NCBI GenBank assembly: GCA_018398765.1
Contig: JAHBMJ010001594.1
Coordinates: 1,436 to 46,598, forward strand
Length of the DNA: 45,163 nt
Direction of reading: 5' to 3'
From: Chromera velia
Lineage: Eukaryota > Sar > Chromeraceae
Shown in pieces: positions 12,826-25,003 of this stretch. The notes below the pieces were generated by a model, which had not been told where the DNA came from, did no database searches, and saw only the letters and a list, made by a program, of their open reading frames with translations. The position numbers were made by a program, and so were the translations under genes. Position 1 is the stretch's first letter; each line of letters begins with the position of its first letter.

Positions 12826-14595
12826 TCATCAAGTACTTGAAGTTTCTTTTCAGTCCATGACTGGACCATGCATGGCGTAATATTTTTACTGCAGTGTAGA
12901 GGACATAAATATGCCTTTGAAAACACACAATCGTATCTTTGAACTTAGACTATATATAATAAATCCTAGAATAAATCATGAATAAATTGAAAGAATTCAA
13001 CACTAGATTCAACATTGAATTGAGGTGGTACTAAAAGTGGTAAAAACCCGTGAACCAACCTTCGTAAACATTATAGTGACAATAATATAGTCTCTAATAG
13101 ACTCCCTTCCTGTGCAGTGAATGATGCCAGTCTGTCCGAAATCAGCAAAAAAACACAAATGTGTACGTTCAATTTTTATATTCTTTTCTTTGTCTACCAC
13201 TTTTTTTGACTAGTTTTCTGACGTGTTGCACGTTTTTTATGTTTAGAATCTTTCTGGCTCAGTCTTATAGCCACATTTTTCATTTGGTGCATAAACTAGC
13301 TGGTTTATGAGACAACTAGTGAGGCCAACATGTTTTATTCAACGTGGAGTGCACCTACTGCTAGGCATCGGCTAAAAAAAAGAAAAAAATCCCCCAAAAC
13401 CCTTTACTTCTTTTCTTTTTTTTTCTTTCTCAGTCAAACAATTAACTGTTATGTGCCAGTGGGTGTTGCATAAGTGTTGTTCATGTATGTGCACAACTGT
13501 TGCTGGTAGTTGCTGGGAGTTATTCAATTTTCTAAAAGTCAAAAAGTAAAAAAGAAAAGAAAAAAAAACCTCTCTCGATCTTTTTTTTTTTTTTCTTTTT
13601 TTTTTTCTTTAACCGACGCCTAGACCCAGTGCAACCTAGACTCTAGCCTAGACTTCTAGCTAAACTTCAAGTAGGTTAAAATCTTGCTAAAAAAATTTTT
13701 ACTCCCTCTAGGTCCAGCTTTATGTGCCAGGAGCTAGGCTCCGACGGCTATTATCATTCATTTAAAAAAAAAATCATTCAAAATTCATGTGCTAGTGGTA
13801 TATCTCAGTCAAAGTTGTCGAGTCGTTTCCTCGTGTGCGCGCTTTATCTGTTGTTTTGCTTCCTCTGTTCTTTTTGCACCCTGTGGTGTGTTGAACCATG
13901 TGTTCTGCCGATCATTCCTTCGGCTGGCTTTCGCACTGGCCATCTGCCCACACTACTTTATTTTCAAATGTTGTTTCATCGATCAAATGTGACTAGGGAG
14001 CTTCCGAGTCCCGAGTCCTCCCCTCCCTCTCCCAGGCGCATGCCTCCGACTGCCCCGCCTGCATGAGCTAATTGCCCTGAGATATGCCATCCGGAGGCGG
14101 GCCCCTGAGCCGCCTGCACACCTTCCCATACGGATGTCCGCCAGGTGTCAACAAACTGCATGACACAACCAGTCCAATAACAGGTAACACAAACCTGAAG
14201 CTGTATTTTATTTGTGACAAAGAAAGATGTACACCTCTTTCAACGAAAAAATGAGCAGCAGCATACATGCCCCATGAGGTACCCCTCAATCTGGACGTTG
14301 ATGACAACGCGCAGTCTTGCTTGAGGCCCGACAGAGATTGTCGGTGCGTGGACCGACAATGATGTAAACACATGCAGAACGTCCCATGCAGTTTTCTCAT
14401 GTTGAAGGAAGAAGTGGATCTCCGCCCATCCTCTGTATCACTTGTAGATTTCAAACAGCTAGAAAAAAGTTTTGAGTATTGCATCCCTCTGCTTCCATCT
14501 TTCTATTTCATATTGTTTTCCGTCCTTCTGCTTCCCTCGCCTTTCCCCTTCCCATCTCTTCGAAAGCCCGTTCACAAAACAAAAAACCCTGCCGT
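12826..14595. other. Convergent intergenic spacer with AT-rich island
   Basis: This region lies between the 3' ends of uL3m (+) and the hydrolase (-). It holds no exon that I can support. About 12,900-13,800 is strongly AT-rich with long A and T runs (13,370-13,430 and 13,545-13,612). It is probably the 3' UTR and terminator area of both genes. From about 13,800 the composition returns to that of the gene-bearing DNA. Confidence 0.6.
13360..13620. repeat. A/T-tract-flanked repeat unit, copy 1
   Basis: A core with GTGTTGCATAAGTGTTG at about 13,466-13,482, followed by CAACTGTTGCTGGTAGTTG, is flanked on both sides by long A-rich and T-rich tracts. A similar arrangement with GTGTTGTATGAGTGTTG recurs near 35,853. 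Both copies lie in AT-rich islands downstream of genes. This could be a degenerate dispersed element or convergent low-complexity sequence. Confidence 0.35.
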
Positions 14596-17168
14596 TCAAC
14601 TGGACGCCGTGCTCTTGTTGTTTCTCGTCAGAAAGGGGCCAGACAGTGCACGCCGAAGGGAGCCTTCTCCCTCTGATGATTCCGCTGGTGGGTCAAAGTA
14701 CTCGATTTGCAGCAGGGCGGCTTTCGTCTCTGAGCCGTCAAAAGACTCTGCCACCCTCTTCTGGTCTATCCCGGCGTTGCCTGAGGAGTCTCTGACAGCA
14801 AACAGCATCGAACTCCCAGAGGACCAGGACGGAAGGTCCACAATTGCCTGCACAAGAGTGGAAAGGTCAGGCGTTCTCTCTGCCGAACCGGCCGCCCCCA
14901 CGTTAGTCCAGGGAGGAGGGTCCCAGCTGAGAAAGAGGTCGGGGTGTGCGAGGGGATCTGGGAGGCGAGAGGAGACGTCGTAAGAGCTGTAAGAAAAGGG
15001 GGCAGGGGAGGCAGACAGCTCGGCAGAGACTTCCAAAGTCACTGCTTCTGAGTCGGTTTCATCCGCTGTGAACTGGATGTGAGCGGAAACGATCAGCGCA
15101 CCCGCAGGCACAAGGACGTCAGTAAACCTGAGGCCGACTGTCTGAGCACCAAAGTAGACCCCCTGGGAAGAGGTGTAGTCGTCAAAGGCCATCTCTAGGT
15201 CGGAGCCTCGCTTGGCGATGGACCCTTCCTGGTGCTCTTCTACGTCATCGTCGCTGGAGGAGATCCTTTTTTCGAAAATCACTGTTTGCAGGGGGGCGGT
15301 TGTGGTTGTTGTTGCTGTTGTGGTGGTGGTTGTGGTGGTGGCTGTAGTGGTGGTGGTGGCTGTAGTGGTGGTAGTGGTGGTTGTAGTGGTGGTAGTGGTT
15401 GTGGTGGTAGTGGTGGTGGTGATTTGACTGTGACAGTACGTTTGGTGTTGCTGGAGGAGGTCATCGAGGACATCCTTGAGGTCTTCCTTTCGGTCGTTCC
15501 ACAGGTTGTGTCCTGCCCCTTCGTAAACTGTAGTGTGGTACGTATGGTTGGCGTCTGAGATGGACTCATCGGCTTTGACGATGTCCGTTTGTGATTCTCG
15601 AGTCCCTGCGCCTACTGCAAGGGCACAGTGGTTGGGGACTGAGTCTGTAGACCCAATCTGAAGGTAGGCTTGTGTGTCTGGGTAGAAAAGATTGTGTCCC
15701 GATCCGGCGAGAGAAAAGGGAATAAATCCATAGAACCCGCATCCAGGGGAAATGGGGAACACGAAGCGTGGGGAAGGCCGATTGACCTGCGTACACCATC
15801 CACGGAAACAGAGTTGAGTATTGTCACAGCTAGGGAGAAATAGAGGCCGCGCAGGAAAGAGTTAGATCAGAAGGCTGGGTTGGAAGAGCGAGAGTGACTC
15901 AGGCGCGATGAAGCGGAGAGCAGAGCACGCGTGAAAGTAAAGAGCGGAGAGAAATGTTTCAAAAAGAGGGGGCAAGAAAAGATCAAAGCATTCTCAGACC
16001 AAAGGAAAAACGCTGAGGACCAGATCGCATGGCAGAAAGTTTAACGGAGCTACGGGAAGGAGGAGGGAGGATCTTTTGATCCCTTCGAGTGCTGGAGAAC
16101 GGAGAGACCGAGGAGGACAGCAAGCATAGGGCAAGCAGAGAGATGCATCGGTCGACGTGACTAGAGAAAGGCAGGAAGAACTGTGATTCGGTTCGAGCGA
16201 CACATGCATGCACAAGAAATGGGGGGACAAAACCAAGATAGTTGCAGAAGCACGCCCCCGCGATCACAGGCAGAGACATGAAGGCAATGAGTCAGGACTA
16301 AAATTTTCATGTTGCTGAAGTTTAAGTGTGATCAAAGCGTGCTGCCTCCTCTTCCTATTCATAATGCATGGCCTTGCACGTCCGTGTGTGATTCTTAACA
16401 CGCACACAATGGGACTGTCTGCATGCAGGCATGGAGACTGACCGGAAGCTCATGGTAGTCGACGTGAATCAGCTCGTCCAGTTTATTTCTGGAACTCTGG
16501 GGGTCATATAGCTGCCACAGGGACGCGTCAAGCTCTCTGTGAGTTGCAATCAGAAGACCCATTGCGCCCTCGGAGGTGCCGATGCGCATCATGTGTGCGC
16601 AGTCAAACTTGTGCAGACCGCAGAGGGCACTCTCTGCAAAGACCAGGTCGTAGAGCCTGATGACCGTCTGTTGGATGTTGTTATCGAATCCTGGAGGAGC
16701 AAAGGCAGAGAAAGCGGGGTCGTTGTCCTCACAGAATCGGGGGTCTCTGCTTTGGTAGGATTCTACCCAGATAACCGAATAGTTCCTCAGAAGAAAGAAG
16801 TCGGTCATTTCTTGAAACTTTGTTTCCATCGTCTCCGTGCAGTTGTCCCCTGGCATGTTCGGCTCTCGAGTCAAGCCTCCAGACCCATGATACCCAAACA
16901 CAACGGGGAAGGCGGCACCGCCATCGTCGAGGGGTGAGCCGCCAGAGGGCGGGAGAAAGATTCGGAGGAGGAGGGACACGCCCTCCGGGTGAAGAGATGG
17001 GTTCAAACGGAACTCTGTGGCGCTGCGGCCAAGAGATATAACTGTAGCTGCTGGTGTAGCTCCGCCTTCACACACCTGCGCGTTTGCAGGGAAACTCAGG
17101 AGGAAGCATAGAGTCCAGACAGCGAACAACAGTCTCGAAGGTCTCATGAAACTCTGTCTCTGTCTCAT
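14596..17168 (-). CDS. Secreted alpha/beta hydrolase with Thr-rich linker and bacterial-type C-terminal domain
   Basis: Two exons, 17168-16443 and 15786-14596, join in phase 0 (donor GTCAGT, acceptor ACGCAG) to 638 residues. Residues 1 to about 31 are a signal peptide (hydrophobic core LLFAVWTLCFLLSF, then ANAQ). The hydrolase fold shows an oxyanion motif FGYHGSGG, a nucleophile elbow GTSEGAMG (Ser199), a likely acid in IGSTDS (Asp290) and His335 in YEGAGHNLW. This resembles dienelactone-hydrolase or polyhydroxyalkanoate-depolymerase-like esterases. A tract of about 43 residues, almost all Thr (from about 365), links to a beta-rich domain (about 410-615) with QTVGLRFTDVLVPAGA, IQFTADETDSE and RTPDLSTLVQAIVD. 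That pattern is familiar from secreted marine bacterial proteins. The substrate is unknown. Met-8 is an alternative start that gives a shorter signal peptide. Confidence 0.86.
15298..15426. repeat. Trinucleotide coding repeat encoding the polythreonine linker
   Basis: On the plus strand this is an array of GTG, GTT and GTA triplets with occasional GCT interruptions. Read on the minus strand in the hydrolase frame it gives ACN threonine codons with scattered alanines. The use of several synonymous ACN codons shows it is not a recent perfect expansion. Plus-strand ORFs of polyvaline or polyglycine here are shadows. Confidence 0.9.
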
Positions 17169-17866
17169 GGTGTTGCTCGAGATGAAAATGCCGTGAGAAG
17201 CTTCCTGACAGTCTCTCTGACGAAAGAGCGCAACTGATTCTAAGCGTCAAGAGGGAAGGCACCCGACGCGTACATTTGAACTGATTCGAGACATGCATTT
17301 CATTAATTTTTCTGTCACTGACCGCCTGCATGCATGCATGCACTGCACGATCCGATTATTCGCATCGAAAATCGGCTCGGGGCACGCATGTCTCTGCAGC
17401 TCGCACGGAGCTATACAGCGGACCGTCTCCGCCGTAGTGCAGACGATCAAGCCGTCTCTTTTTTTTGCGTCTCCATGCCAGGGGTTCCGTCTCGGCGTCT
17501 CCTTGTCATTGTGTCAACTGAACTCACGACTGAACCGGTGAATACGCTCGCACCTCCAAATTTGCTCGTACGGGTTTAGACGCGATCGGTGGCCACCGAG
17601 AAAATGGGTTTTCTTCGCACCCTGGCACCAACTGTTGACCCAGCCCGAATGAATCTTGAGCTGAAGGGCTTCGAGACTGCATCCCTGTCGACTCAGGCTT
17701 GCGTGAGGGATAGACATGCAGGCATGATGGATTGTATTTATCCTTTGTGAGAAGAAGAGAGCTTAGTGTGAACGTACACGAGATCATTTGGGAGTCCTCA
17801 TGGGGAGCACAGAAACCGCTTTGGTGTCACGGTGAGTGGACCTCCAGAGAGCAGATTGAATTGACC
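17169..17866. promoter_or_regulatory. Divergent promoter region between hydrolase and Rsm22
   Basis: This 698-base spacer separates two divergent start codons. It contains a run of overlapping TGCATGC palindromes at 17328-17342 and is not AT-rich. I see no additional exon. An open reading frame extends upstream of the chosen Rsm22 start to 17732, but it lacks protein-like composition. Confidence 0.5.
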
Positions 17867-19215
17867 ATGGCTGCGGCTGCAGCAGCATTCGCGGGAGGGA
17901 GGAGCGCGCGACTGCACATTGCACCAGCAGCCACTGCCGCCGCTGTGCACAGATCCTTCCGATTCGACAGGGTGCACGACTGGGTGGGTGAGTCTCCCGA
18001 CAGTCTGATTGAACTGGACCAAATGGCCATGACGTCAATGAAGACCTTGAGAGTCCCCGCGGAAGTCAAGAGAAAGATGTATGTTCTTCTGAAGGAATTT
18101 GGTCACAAAAAAGGTGTAGAGGCAATGGGAAGGTTTGTCGCGAGACGGCAAGTAAGCCGCACAAGTTCGGAACTTCCACGAGTGTTGCCTTCCCGTTTGT
18201 TACCAACCAGCGAAGAGGGGGAGTCGACAGTACAGAAACTGTTGCGCTCCAAAACGTTCAAAGATCTCCAGCCGTTCATAGATGCTCAGAAGGAAGAGAG
18301 CCTGCCCCCCGATTCGGAAATTCTGCGACTGGCCCTCGCTCAAATGGACGACAGCCAGCACAAACTTTATAGACCTGCATACTCACCTGAGGCAGCTGTA
18401 GCGCACGTTTTGCACAGGTCGGTTGATTTCAGTTGGTCTCTTTTCAGCCTGTAGAGATACCATTCATGCGGTTTTCTGTCTTTTCTTCGCGTCCTTTAGC
18501 CACAAAGTCTCTGTTCTCCCACGATGAAAATGCAGTGCACGCACCGTGTTGGTTGCCACGCTCCGCCTCTTGTTTCTTCTTCATCCACGTGGCTTACTTC
18601 ATGCGTGCGTCACTGTGCCTTCAGGTTCACGGACGTCTGGGCCTCCATGTTTCGCATTCTCTTCGAAGTCGCGAAGAGACTTCCTGACTACAGACCGCGC
18701 ACTCTCATGGAGTTCGGAGCAGGTACGCCCCGCATAAGAAAATGAAAACAACATTACAATGTTGCACGCAAATGAAGTTGGTTACTGGCTTGCGCTTCCC
18801 CCCCCCCACTTACCCCACCCCTTCTCTCTCTTTCACATATCCTCTCATGCAAGTATGTGAGGGCGCGCGCGCGCACATTCACACACGCACTCACACACAT
18901 GCATGTGGATACCATCGGGGACACGTGGGTGGATGGAGAACGGGTCACCAACCGAAAAGAAAAACCGTGCTTGCATGCACACATCCAACGCAAGACATTT
19001 TCCCAACGGTCAAAGCTGTGCAGGCGCTGCCCCAGGAACATTGGCTGCCCACCAGGTGTGGGAGGGGGGATTCTCTGACGCCCTGTGCGTGGAACCATCA
19101 CAACACCTCCAGGCTGTGGGAAAGTTTATGGCATCTGATATGCCGGCAGTCCGGTGGGAAGAATTATTTTTCTTTTTTTGTGTGTGTGTGTGCTTGCTGT
19201 CCCCGCTTTTTTTTT

Positions 19216-19263
<48 letters not shown>

Positions 19264-21155
19264 TATTTATTTATTTATTTATTTATTTCCTTCCTTCCTT
19301 CCTTTTTTCCTTCCCTTCATTGCTGGTTTTGTTTTGTCTGCCTCCTGTTTCTTTCATTTTTGTTTTTCCTGAGTGATTTTCTACCGCGTCCTCCAATCGA
19401 CACCTCTGCTTTGCTCCTGTTTCGTTGAGTGTTTCTCCTTGAGTTCCGTCTCCCTTTCTGTAGCCTGTGAAGGAAATCGTGTTACTCTCTTTGGACTGTT
19501 TCTTGCCTTTACACTGCAACTCCCAGCAAGCGTGCGACTCTCCTTACTTCTTTGTCCCCAAACTTCATCTTTTCGATGCGTCTTCTTTTCAGTCCGCCAA
19601 AAGGTCGCTTGCCCTTTCAGTCAGTAGAGTTTTCGTCCTTTCCCACACTTTTGTGCTTTCCAACTCATTCGTTCAGCTGGCAGGCAGGGGTGTTCGAGGT
19701 GACCTCGCACTTTGATCTGGTCATTGCATCGCACTCTCTCATGGCGATCAAGGGACAGGTCTGAAATGAGAGAGAAGTGAAGCTGTCGAGCTTCTTGTAT
19801 TTCTTCTGTATGTGCATTCTGTATGTCTGTCTTTCTTTCTTTTCTCCCTCTGTCTCGTGTCTCTCCTCTTTCATTCTTGACTACCTGTTCTCTATGAAAG
19901 TCCGAGACCAGCAAAGAAAGAGACTATGTATTCGCTCGTTGTAGCGTGCCCCCTTTCCCGTCTGTGTCTCTGTTGAAAGTTTTGTTCGGTCCTGCCTTTT
20001 ACGCAGACCTCATTTTGTGTGTCTCAGCACGCAGATGTGTGCTGCTTTTTGTTTTTTGCTGTACTTGTGCAGGAAAGCAGAGACTTCCTGATCAAAAACC
20101 TCTGGAATCGTGTGAAACCGGGGGGCATTCTGGTCGGTCCTCCGAGTTGTGTTGGTGGAATTTACATGGGCCGTCCCGTTGCCTCCTCCCGGGGGTATCT
20201 GGTTTGCATCGCTCGACTGTCGGCCGGTGCTTTACGATGACATTTTTTTTTTCTCTGTCTATGCAACCAGGATCTGTCCATCTGGTGTCAAAAAAAGAGA
20301 AGAAACAGATATAGAAAGAGAAAAGACGCGATACAGACTGTCTGTCTCCCTTGAGTGCATGCAGGTAGTAGTTGAGAAGGGCACGCCTACGGGGTTTCGT
20401 TTCATCCACTCCATCCGAGAGGTGTTCATAGGGGGTCTCGAGAAGGAGCACTTCCATTTTGTTGCACCTGTGCGTTCTCTGTCTCTGTCGCCTAGCTTCT
20501 TCTTTGCATAAGTGGATAGACCGACAGTTAGAAGGAGGGAGAGAGGAAGGGAGGAAACATGGGAGGGAAGAGGCAGTCCCAAAGCAGCAAAATTGGTCAC
20601 AGGTTCCATGCAGGCTTTCGTTCTCATCTGTGCACGCTCTCTCTGCATTTAAAGGCGGCCCTTGCTTGTCTCTCTCTGTCCTTTAAATTTGTGTCTCTGC
20701 ATGGCCACAGCTTTTCTACCGCCCAATTTCCTTTTAGCTCAACACGAATTGAACGCTGTCCACGCCCAGATGCATTCCATTTCACTAACACCTTCTCTCT
20801 CTCTCTGATGGGCGCAGTGTCCCCACGAAGGCTTGTGTCCCATCTCCGTGACGGGTCGGGATTGGTCAGTTGGCACGCGGGGCACTTGAACAGCGTGAGA
20901 GGGAAAGAGGGAAAGGAGCGGGAACGGCAGAGAGCTGTACAAACGGTGCAGGATGAAGATCGACGAGTGAGTGGAACAAATGAGGGCAGCTGAACGATAT
21001 CGTTGGCTCTGACGGGCTTTTGTAGAGACCCTGCGTGTTTTCTGCTGACTTTGTGCTTTCTCCTCTTCGTTGCAACCAAGTGGTCTCTGTTTCTCACTCA
21101 GCTTTCTTCCTCTGTTTGCCCCCCCCTGAATGGACCTTTTCGAGTGGACTGCTCA

Positions 21156-21192
<37 letters not shown>

Positions 21193-21297
21193 GTGACTGA
21201 CTGACTGACTGACTGACTGACTGACTGACTGACTGACTGACTGTCTGACTGACTGACTGACTGACTGACTGACTGTCTGTCTGTCTGACTGACTGAC

Positions 21298-21334
<37 letters not shown>

Positions 21335-22078
21335 ATCTGTCTGTCTGTCTTTGTGTCTGTCTGTCTGTCATCTGTCTGTCTTTCTGTCTGTCTGTCTATC
21401 TGTCTGTCTGTCTTTGTGTCTGTCTGTCTGTCTGCCTGTCTGTCTGTCTGTCTGTCTATCTGTCTGTCTGTCTGTCTGTCATCTGTCTGTCTTTCTGTCT
21501 GTCTGTCTATCTGTCTATCTGTCTGTCTTTGTGTCTGTCTGTCTGTCTGTCTGCCTGTCTTGTGTCTGTCTGTTTGTCTTGGTGTCTGCGTAGGTGTCAC
21601 TTCAAACAGAAGCTGCACCATGCTGAGAGGGCTATCTACAACAGACACAAAGGGCGGAACACGACAGAGGAGACGTTTTCGTTCTTGGCCATCAGGAAGG
21701 GACCGGGACCGCGGTCAGGAAGGGAGGAAGGAAGGAAGGAAAAGTAAAATGGGTGGGGGGGGGTTCACATGAGCAGAAAAGCATTCCTCGCTTCATCAAA
21801 GCGTCTCATTTGGGGCTGAGGGGAAGGTGTGTTTAAGAATATTGTCTGTTCGAGAAGGGACGACAGAAAGAAATCGAGTTTTCATGGACCCGTGCTTTCA
21901 TATGTGTGTCCGCCGAGAGCCTCATGCTTGTCCTTTTTCTTCTTTCTTTGTGTGGTTACATGTTGATGCACGCAGGCTGTTGTTCGACAGTGCCGATGAA
22001 GCTCCGTCCCCAGCTTTGAAAAGCTTCTTCTGGCCTCGGGTGGTCTTGGTCAGTCTGTGGCTGCGTGTGTGTGCGTGC

Positions 22079-22109
<31 letters not shown>

Positions 22110-24027
22110 TGTGTGCGTTTTTGGATGTAAGGAGTGAGGCAAGTGTGCAGCAGGCAAGTGAGGGAGAGGGAAGACGATCCAGAGAGAGAGAGAGAAGGCA
22201 GTGTCAGGGACAGGACAGGATTGAACGAGAGGTACGGAATTGCTCTCTCTCTTTTTTGTTGTTTCCTTTCCCCGTCTGAGCCCTCATCCATCCATGCCAT
22301 CATTTCTCTCGCCTTCCCGTCTCTCCATCCGTGTGTATCTGTCTGTCTCTTTCGATACCCTCCTCTTCCGCATGCGATGAAGGAGGGATTCGCATACAAA
22401 ATCGCTGTCTTTCCGTTTCTTGGGAACATTCTCCAAACTCATGGATTGTGGTCTAGCTTCAAAGCTCTCTTGAACGCCTCCGACCTTATGCTCCTCATCC
22501 TTTTTGAAGTGCATGACGAATCTAGTCCCTTTCTTTCCTGATCCTTCTCTTGCTTTGCCTCTCGATCGTCGTTTCTTCTTGAAAGATTTTGGCTCTCCCA
22601 AAGGACCTCGCTGACATGAATGCGCATACTTTGAAAACCCAGAAGGGGCCATGCATGGGTCGGGACTGCGCAAGGAAGGAAGGAAGGAACAGCAGGAAAG
22701 TTCTTGATTGATTGAATGAATGATTGAGTGACACATCATGCAGCCGGTCATGAAAAGGGGCAAGCACGTGGTGATAGACGTCTGCAGCGCCCCCCAACTC
22801 TTCCAGCGAATTGTCCGTCCGTCCGTCAGTCAGTCAGTCAGTAATGCCATCGAGGGAAAAGAAGAGAGACACTCAAAAAGATGGGTCGGAGATCGAAACC
22901 ATCAATACAGAGAGAGGCGTCGCTGACGAGAGAGAATCAGTGCGGTGCAGCAGAGAAACAGCTGGGGAGAAGGAAATGGAAGAGCAGGGAAGGAAACAAC
23001 AGGGCCTTGATTGATTGTTTGGAGGGTCGGCCACTCTTGCTGTGCTCTCTGTAGCTCTTTTCCCCCGTTGGTCCCCTCCTCTGTGGCATCAGTCGGTTCG
23101 CAGATCCAAGTGATATTTTTTTGTTTCCCTTTTTCCTTGAAGTATCACCGAGCTTGCTTGCCAGTGCCTCACTACTGTCCGTCACTGCAAATATTAAAAA
23201 AAACCGATTTGCTGCCTCATCTTGCTTGTCAGTCTCTCGTCTTCATGCTGATCTATCTGAGCTGGGCTGTGTTCTGAGGGAAACAAAAGTCTTCATTCAT
23301 TCTCCATGTGATGCTGCATGAGTGAATGCAGACGGTCTCGAAGAGCAAACCCCATTCCTCAGGATACAAGTCAGTCATCAAGTCTGGGTGCTCCAGTCCG
23401 TCTGCCTGCCTGAATCATTGCATGTTCTTTTCCCTTGCTGACGTGTCTGTCTCTTTGTCTCTCTTCGTTCTCCAAGCTTTGGATTGCCTTTTCTTCTCGT
23501 ACAGCATTTCTGAAACTGCACGAGAAAAACAGGATGAATGAGCAAAGAACGCAGAGAGGCTGTGTATGACTTTTGCAGTGCTGGTAAAACAGAGTCGAGA
23601 TCAGTCCGACCGAACAACAGGACTGATTGATACCTTGCAGGGCGGAGAATCCGCTCTGTATGTGGCAGAGGTCCTCAAGTCTCTCTGCCCCCCGCATTGT
23701 TACTGGTTTTAGAGCTGAGCCGTGCGATTCTCTAATTGTCCCTCCTTCAATGCTGTAACCTTCACGAGGTCTCTCCTCGATGTAACCATCCAAATGTGTG
23801 CATGCAGGTTTGCCCGCCGTACACTCTGGGGGGATCTCTGGAGGTTTCCCAAGAGGGTCATCAGACCGGAGGCGAGAGCGTACACCCCCAAGGACACACA
23901 GCAGCACCTTGAGCGCCTTGCTAGGAGGGCGTATCGGGCCCTGAAGGGTGGAAGAGTCGAAGCCGGTCTTACAGTCAAGGAAGAGCAGAACGCTCTGAAC
24001 TCCCAAGACGCGTACTATGCGAGTTAG
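17867..24027 (+). CDS. RSM22: Mitoribosome small-subunit assembly factor Rsm22/METTL17
   Basis: Twelve exons join in phase to 530 residues: 17867-18417, 18625-18722, 19024-19153, 19677-19758, 20073-20132, 20365-20469, 20818-20864, 21594-21713, 21976-22048, 22744-22812, 23332-23369 and 23808-24027 (TAG). The start at 17867 has an ACCATGG context and opens an Ala/Arg-rich presequence. The Rsm22 methyltransferase-like fold shows SAM motif I as EFGAGAAPGT (213-222), split by intron 2, followed by [23 protein letters not shown] and [13 protein letters not shown]. Four cysteines match the family's iron-sulfur site: Cys343 and Cys349 in CPHEGLCP, Cys359 in RDWCHF and Cys436 in VIDVCSAP. The C-terminus has [20 protein letters not shown]. 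The protein binds the mitochondrial small subunit during assembly; methyltransferase activity is uncertain in the family. Introns are long and repeat-filled. Confidence 0.95.
19204..19309. repeat. TTTC/TTTA/TTCC array in Rsm22 intron 3
   Basis: Successive arrays of TTTC, TTTA and TTCC units lie within the intron between exons 3 and 4 of Rsm22, pyrimidine-rich on the coding strand. Confidence 0.9.
21158..21590. repeat. Complex CTGT/GACT/CTAT satellite in Rsm22 intron 7
   Basis: About 430 bases of alternating (CTGT)n, (GACT)n and (CTAT) units, with a higher-order pattern in which CTATCTGTCTGTCTGTCTTT and TCATCTGTCTGTCTTTCTGT segments recur. It ends at the 3' splice site of exon 8. Long ORFs in several frames here are artefacts of the tetranucleotide period. 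Confidence 0.9.
22078..22114. repeat. (GC)n(GT)n dinucleotide tract in Rsm22 intron 9
   Basis: An alternating purine-pyrimidine run of GC followed by GT dinucleotides, of a type able to adopt Z-DNA. It starts about 30 bases after the exon 9 donor. Confidence 0.8.
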
Positions 24028-24036
24028 AGGCTTTGT

Positions 24037-24082
<46 letters not shown>

Positions 24083-25003
24083 GTGTGTGTGTAGGCGGTA
24101 TCAGATTACTGCAAAAATGCACCCCGCGCATCTAGCCCCGCATAAAGGTGCAACATACATCTGAATTTGATAATACAACTTTGAAGGTTATATTTGCTAG
24201 TATATATACGTTACTTCTTTGAAACGTAAAATCATACGACTATGTATAGTAGTCGTTGCAACAGTTGATAAAACAATTAATTAATATTAAACTTTGAAGG
24301 CAAATTAAGTAATTGAATTTAATTTGAATTAACTTTGAAATCATATATTTCAATCACTAGTTCAATCAATCCCAGAATCAATAAAAAAAATGATTCATAG
24401 CATGACTTTATATAAGAGTGTATATAAAGCTTTGCTACCAGTTTAGGATTTGGCATTGCTGCATGAATCCTAGCATGAATTTAGGATCGATTTAACCTAA
24501 AATCATCATGCATTATCATCATGATCGATAACATCATCATACATGAACTTATCACATCTTTATTAAGATTAAAACTAGGATAATTAAAGAAATTTGAATG
24601 AATGAATTTAAGTTAAAAGCTAAAAAGTTTTTAAATTTAAATTTATAATAGTAATATTGAATAGATTACTATAATACTAGTAGGATACTATAGATAGGAT
24701 ATGATAGGAAACAATGACATTTTATGCTAGCTAGTGCAATTTTTTTTTTGTATATAATCCTTTAAATTTAATAAATTATATGTACTGATCTGGAAGGTGG
24801 TCTAAATAAGTGACTGGCAGACTGCTGAATTATACTGATGAACTTACCAGTGATATAATATTTATAAACACAAGTGTCCTTGTCCGTTCAAGAGTTGCAG
24901 TTCTAGCCCAACTTGTAGGTTCAGCCTTACCGTTCAAGGCCTGACTTGGCAATCTCTTTGCAACAATCTGTCCGATCGAGGCGCTGCTTTCTTCTTCAAA
25001 ATG
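24028..25003. other. Convergent intergenic spacer with AT-rich island
   Basis: This region lies between the stop codons of Rsm22 (+) and the unrecognised 874-residue gene (-). It opens with (GT)n(GA)n at about 24,034-24,092. From about 24,150 to 24,900 it is strongly AT-rich, with many ATCATCATG-type and TTTAAATTTAA stretches. I find no exon. It is probably the 3' UTR and termination region for both genes. Confidence 0.6.

Noticed and set aside
15212-15569. Polyvaline, polyglycine and polyproline ORFs
   Set aside because: Other-frame readings of the threonine-codon repeat of the hydrolase gene.
15786-15829. Alternative hydrolase acceptor CCTAG at 15830
   Set aside because: Its exon would be out of phase with the good GTCAGT donor of exon 1. 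The ACGCAG acceptor before 15786 joins in phase 0.
21094-21648. 184-residue Asp/Arg/Gln-rich minus ORF
   Set aside because: Produced by the tetranucleotide satellite in Rsm22 intron 7; a four-base period keeps several frames open.
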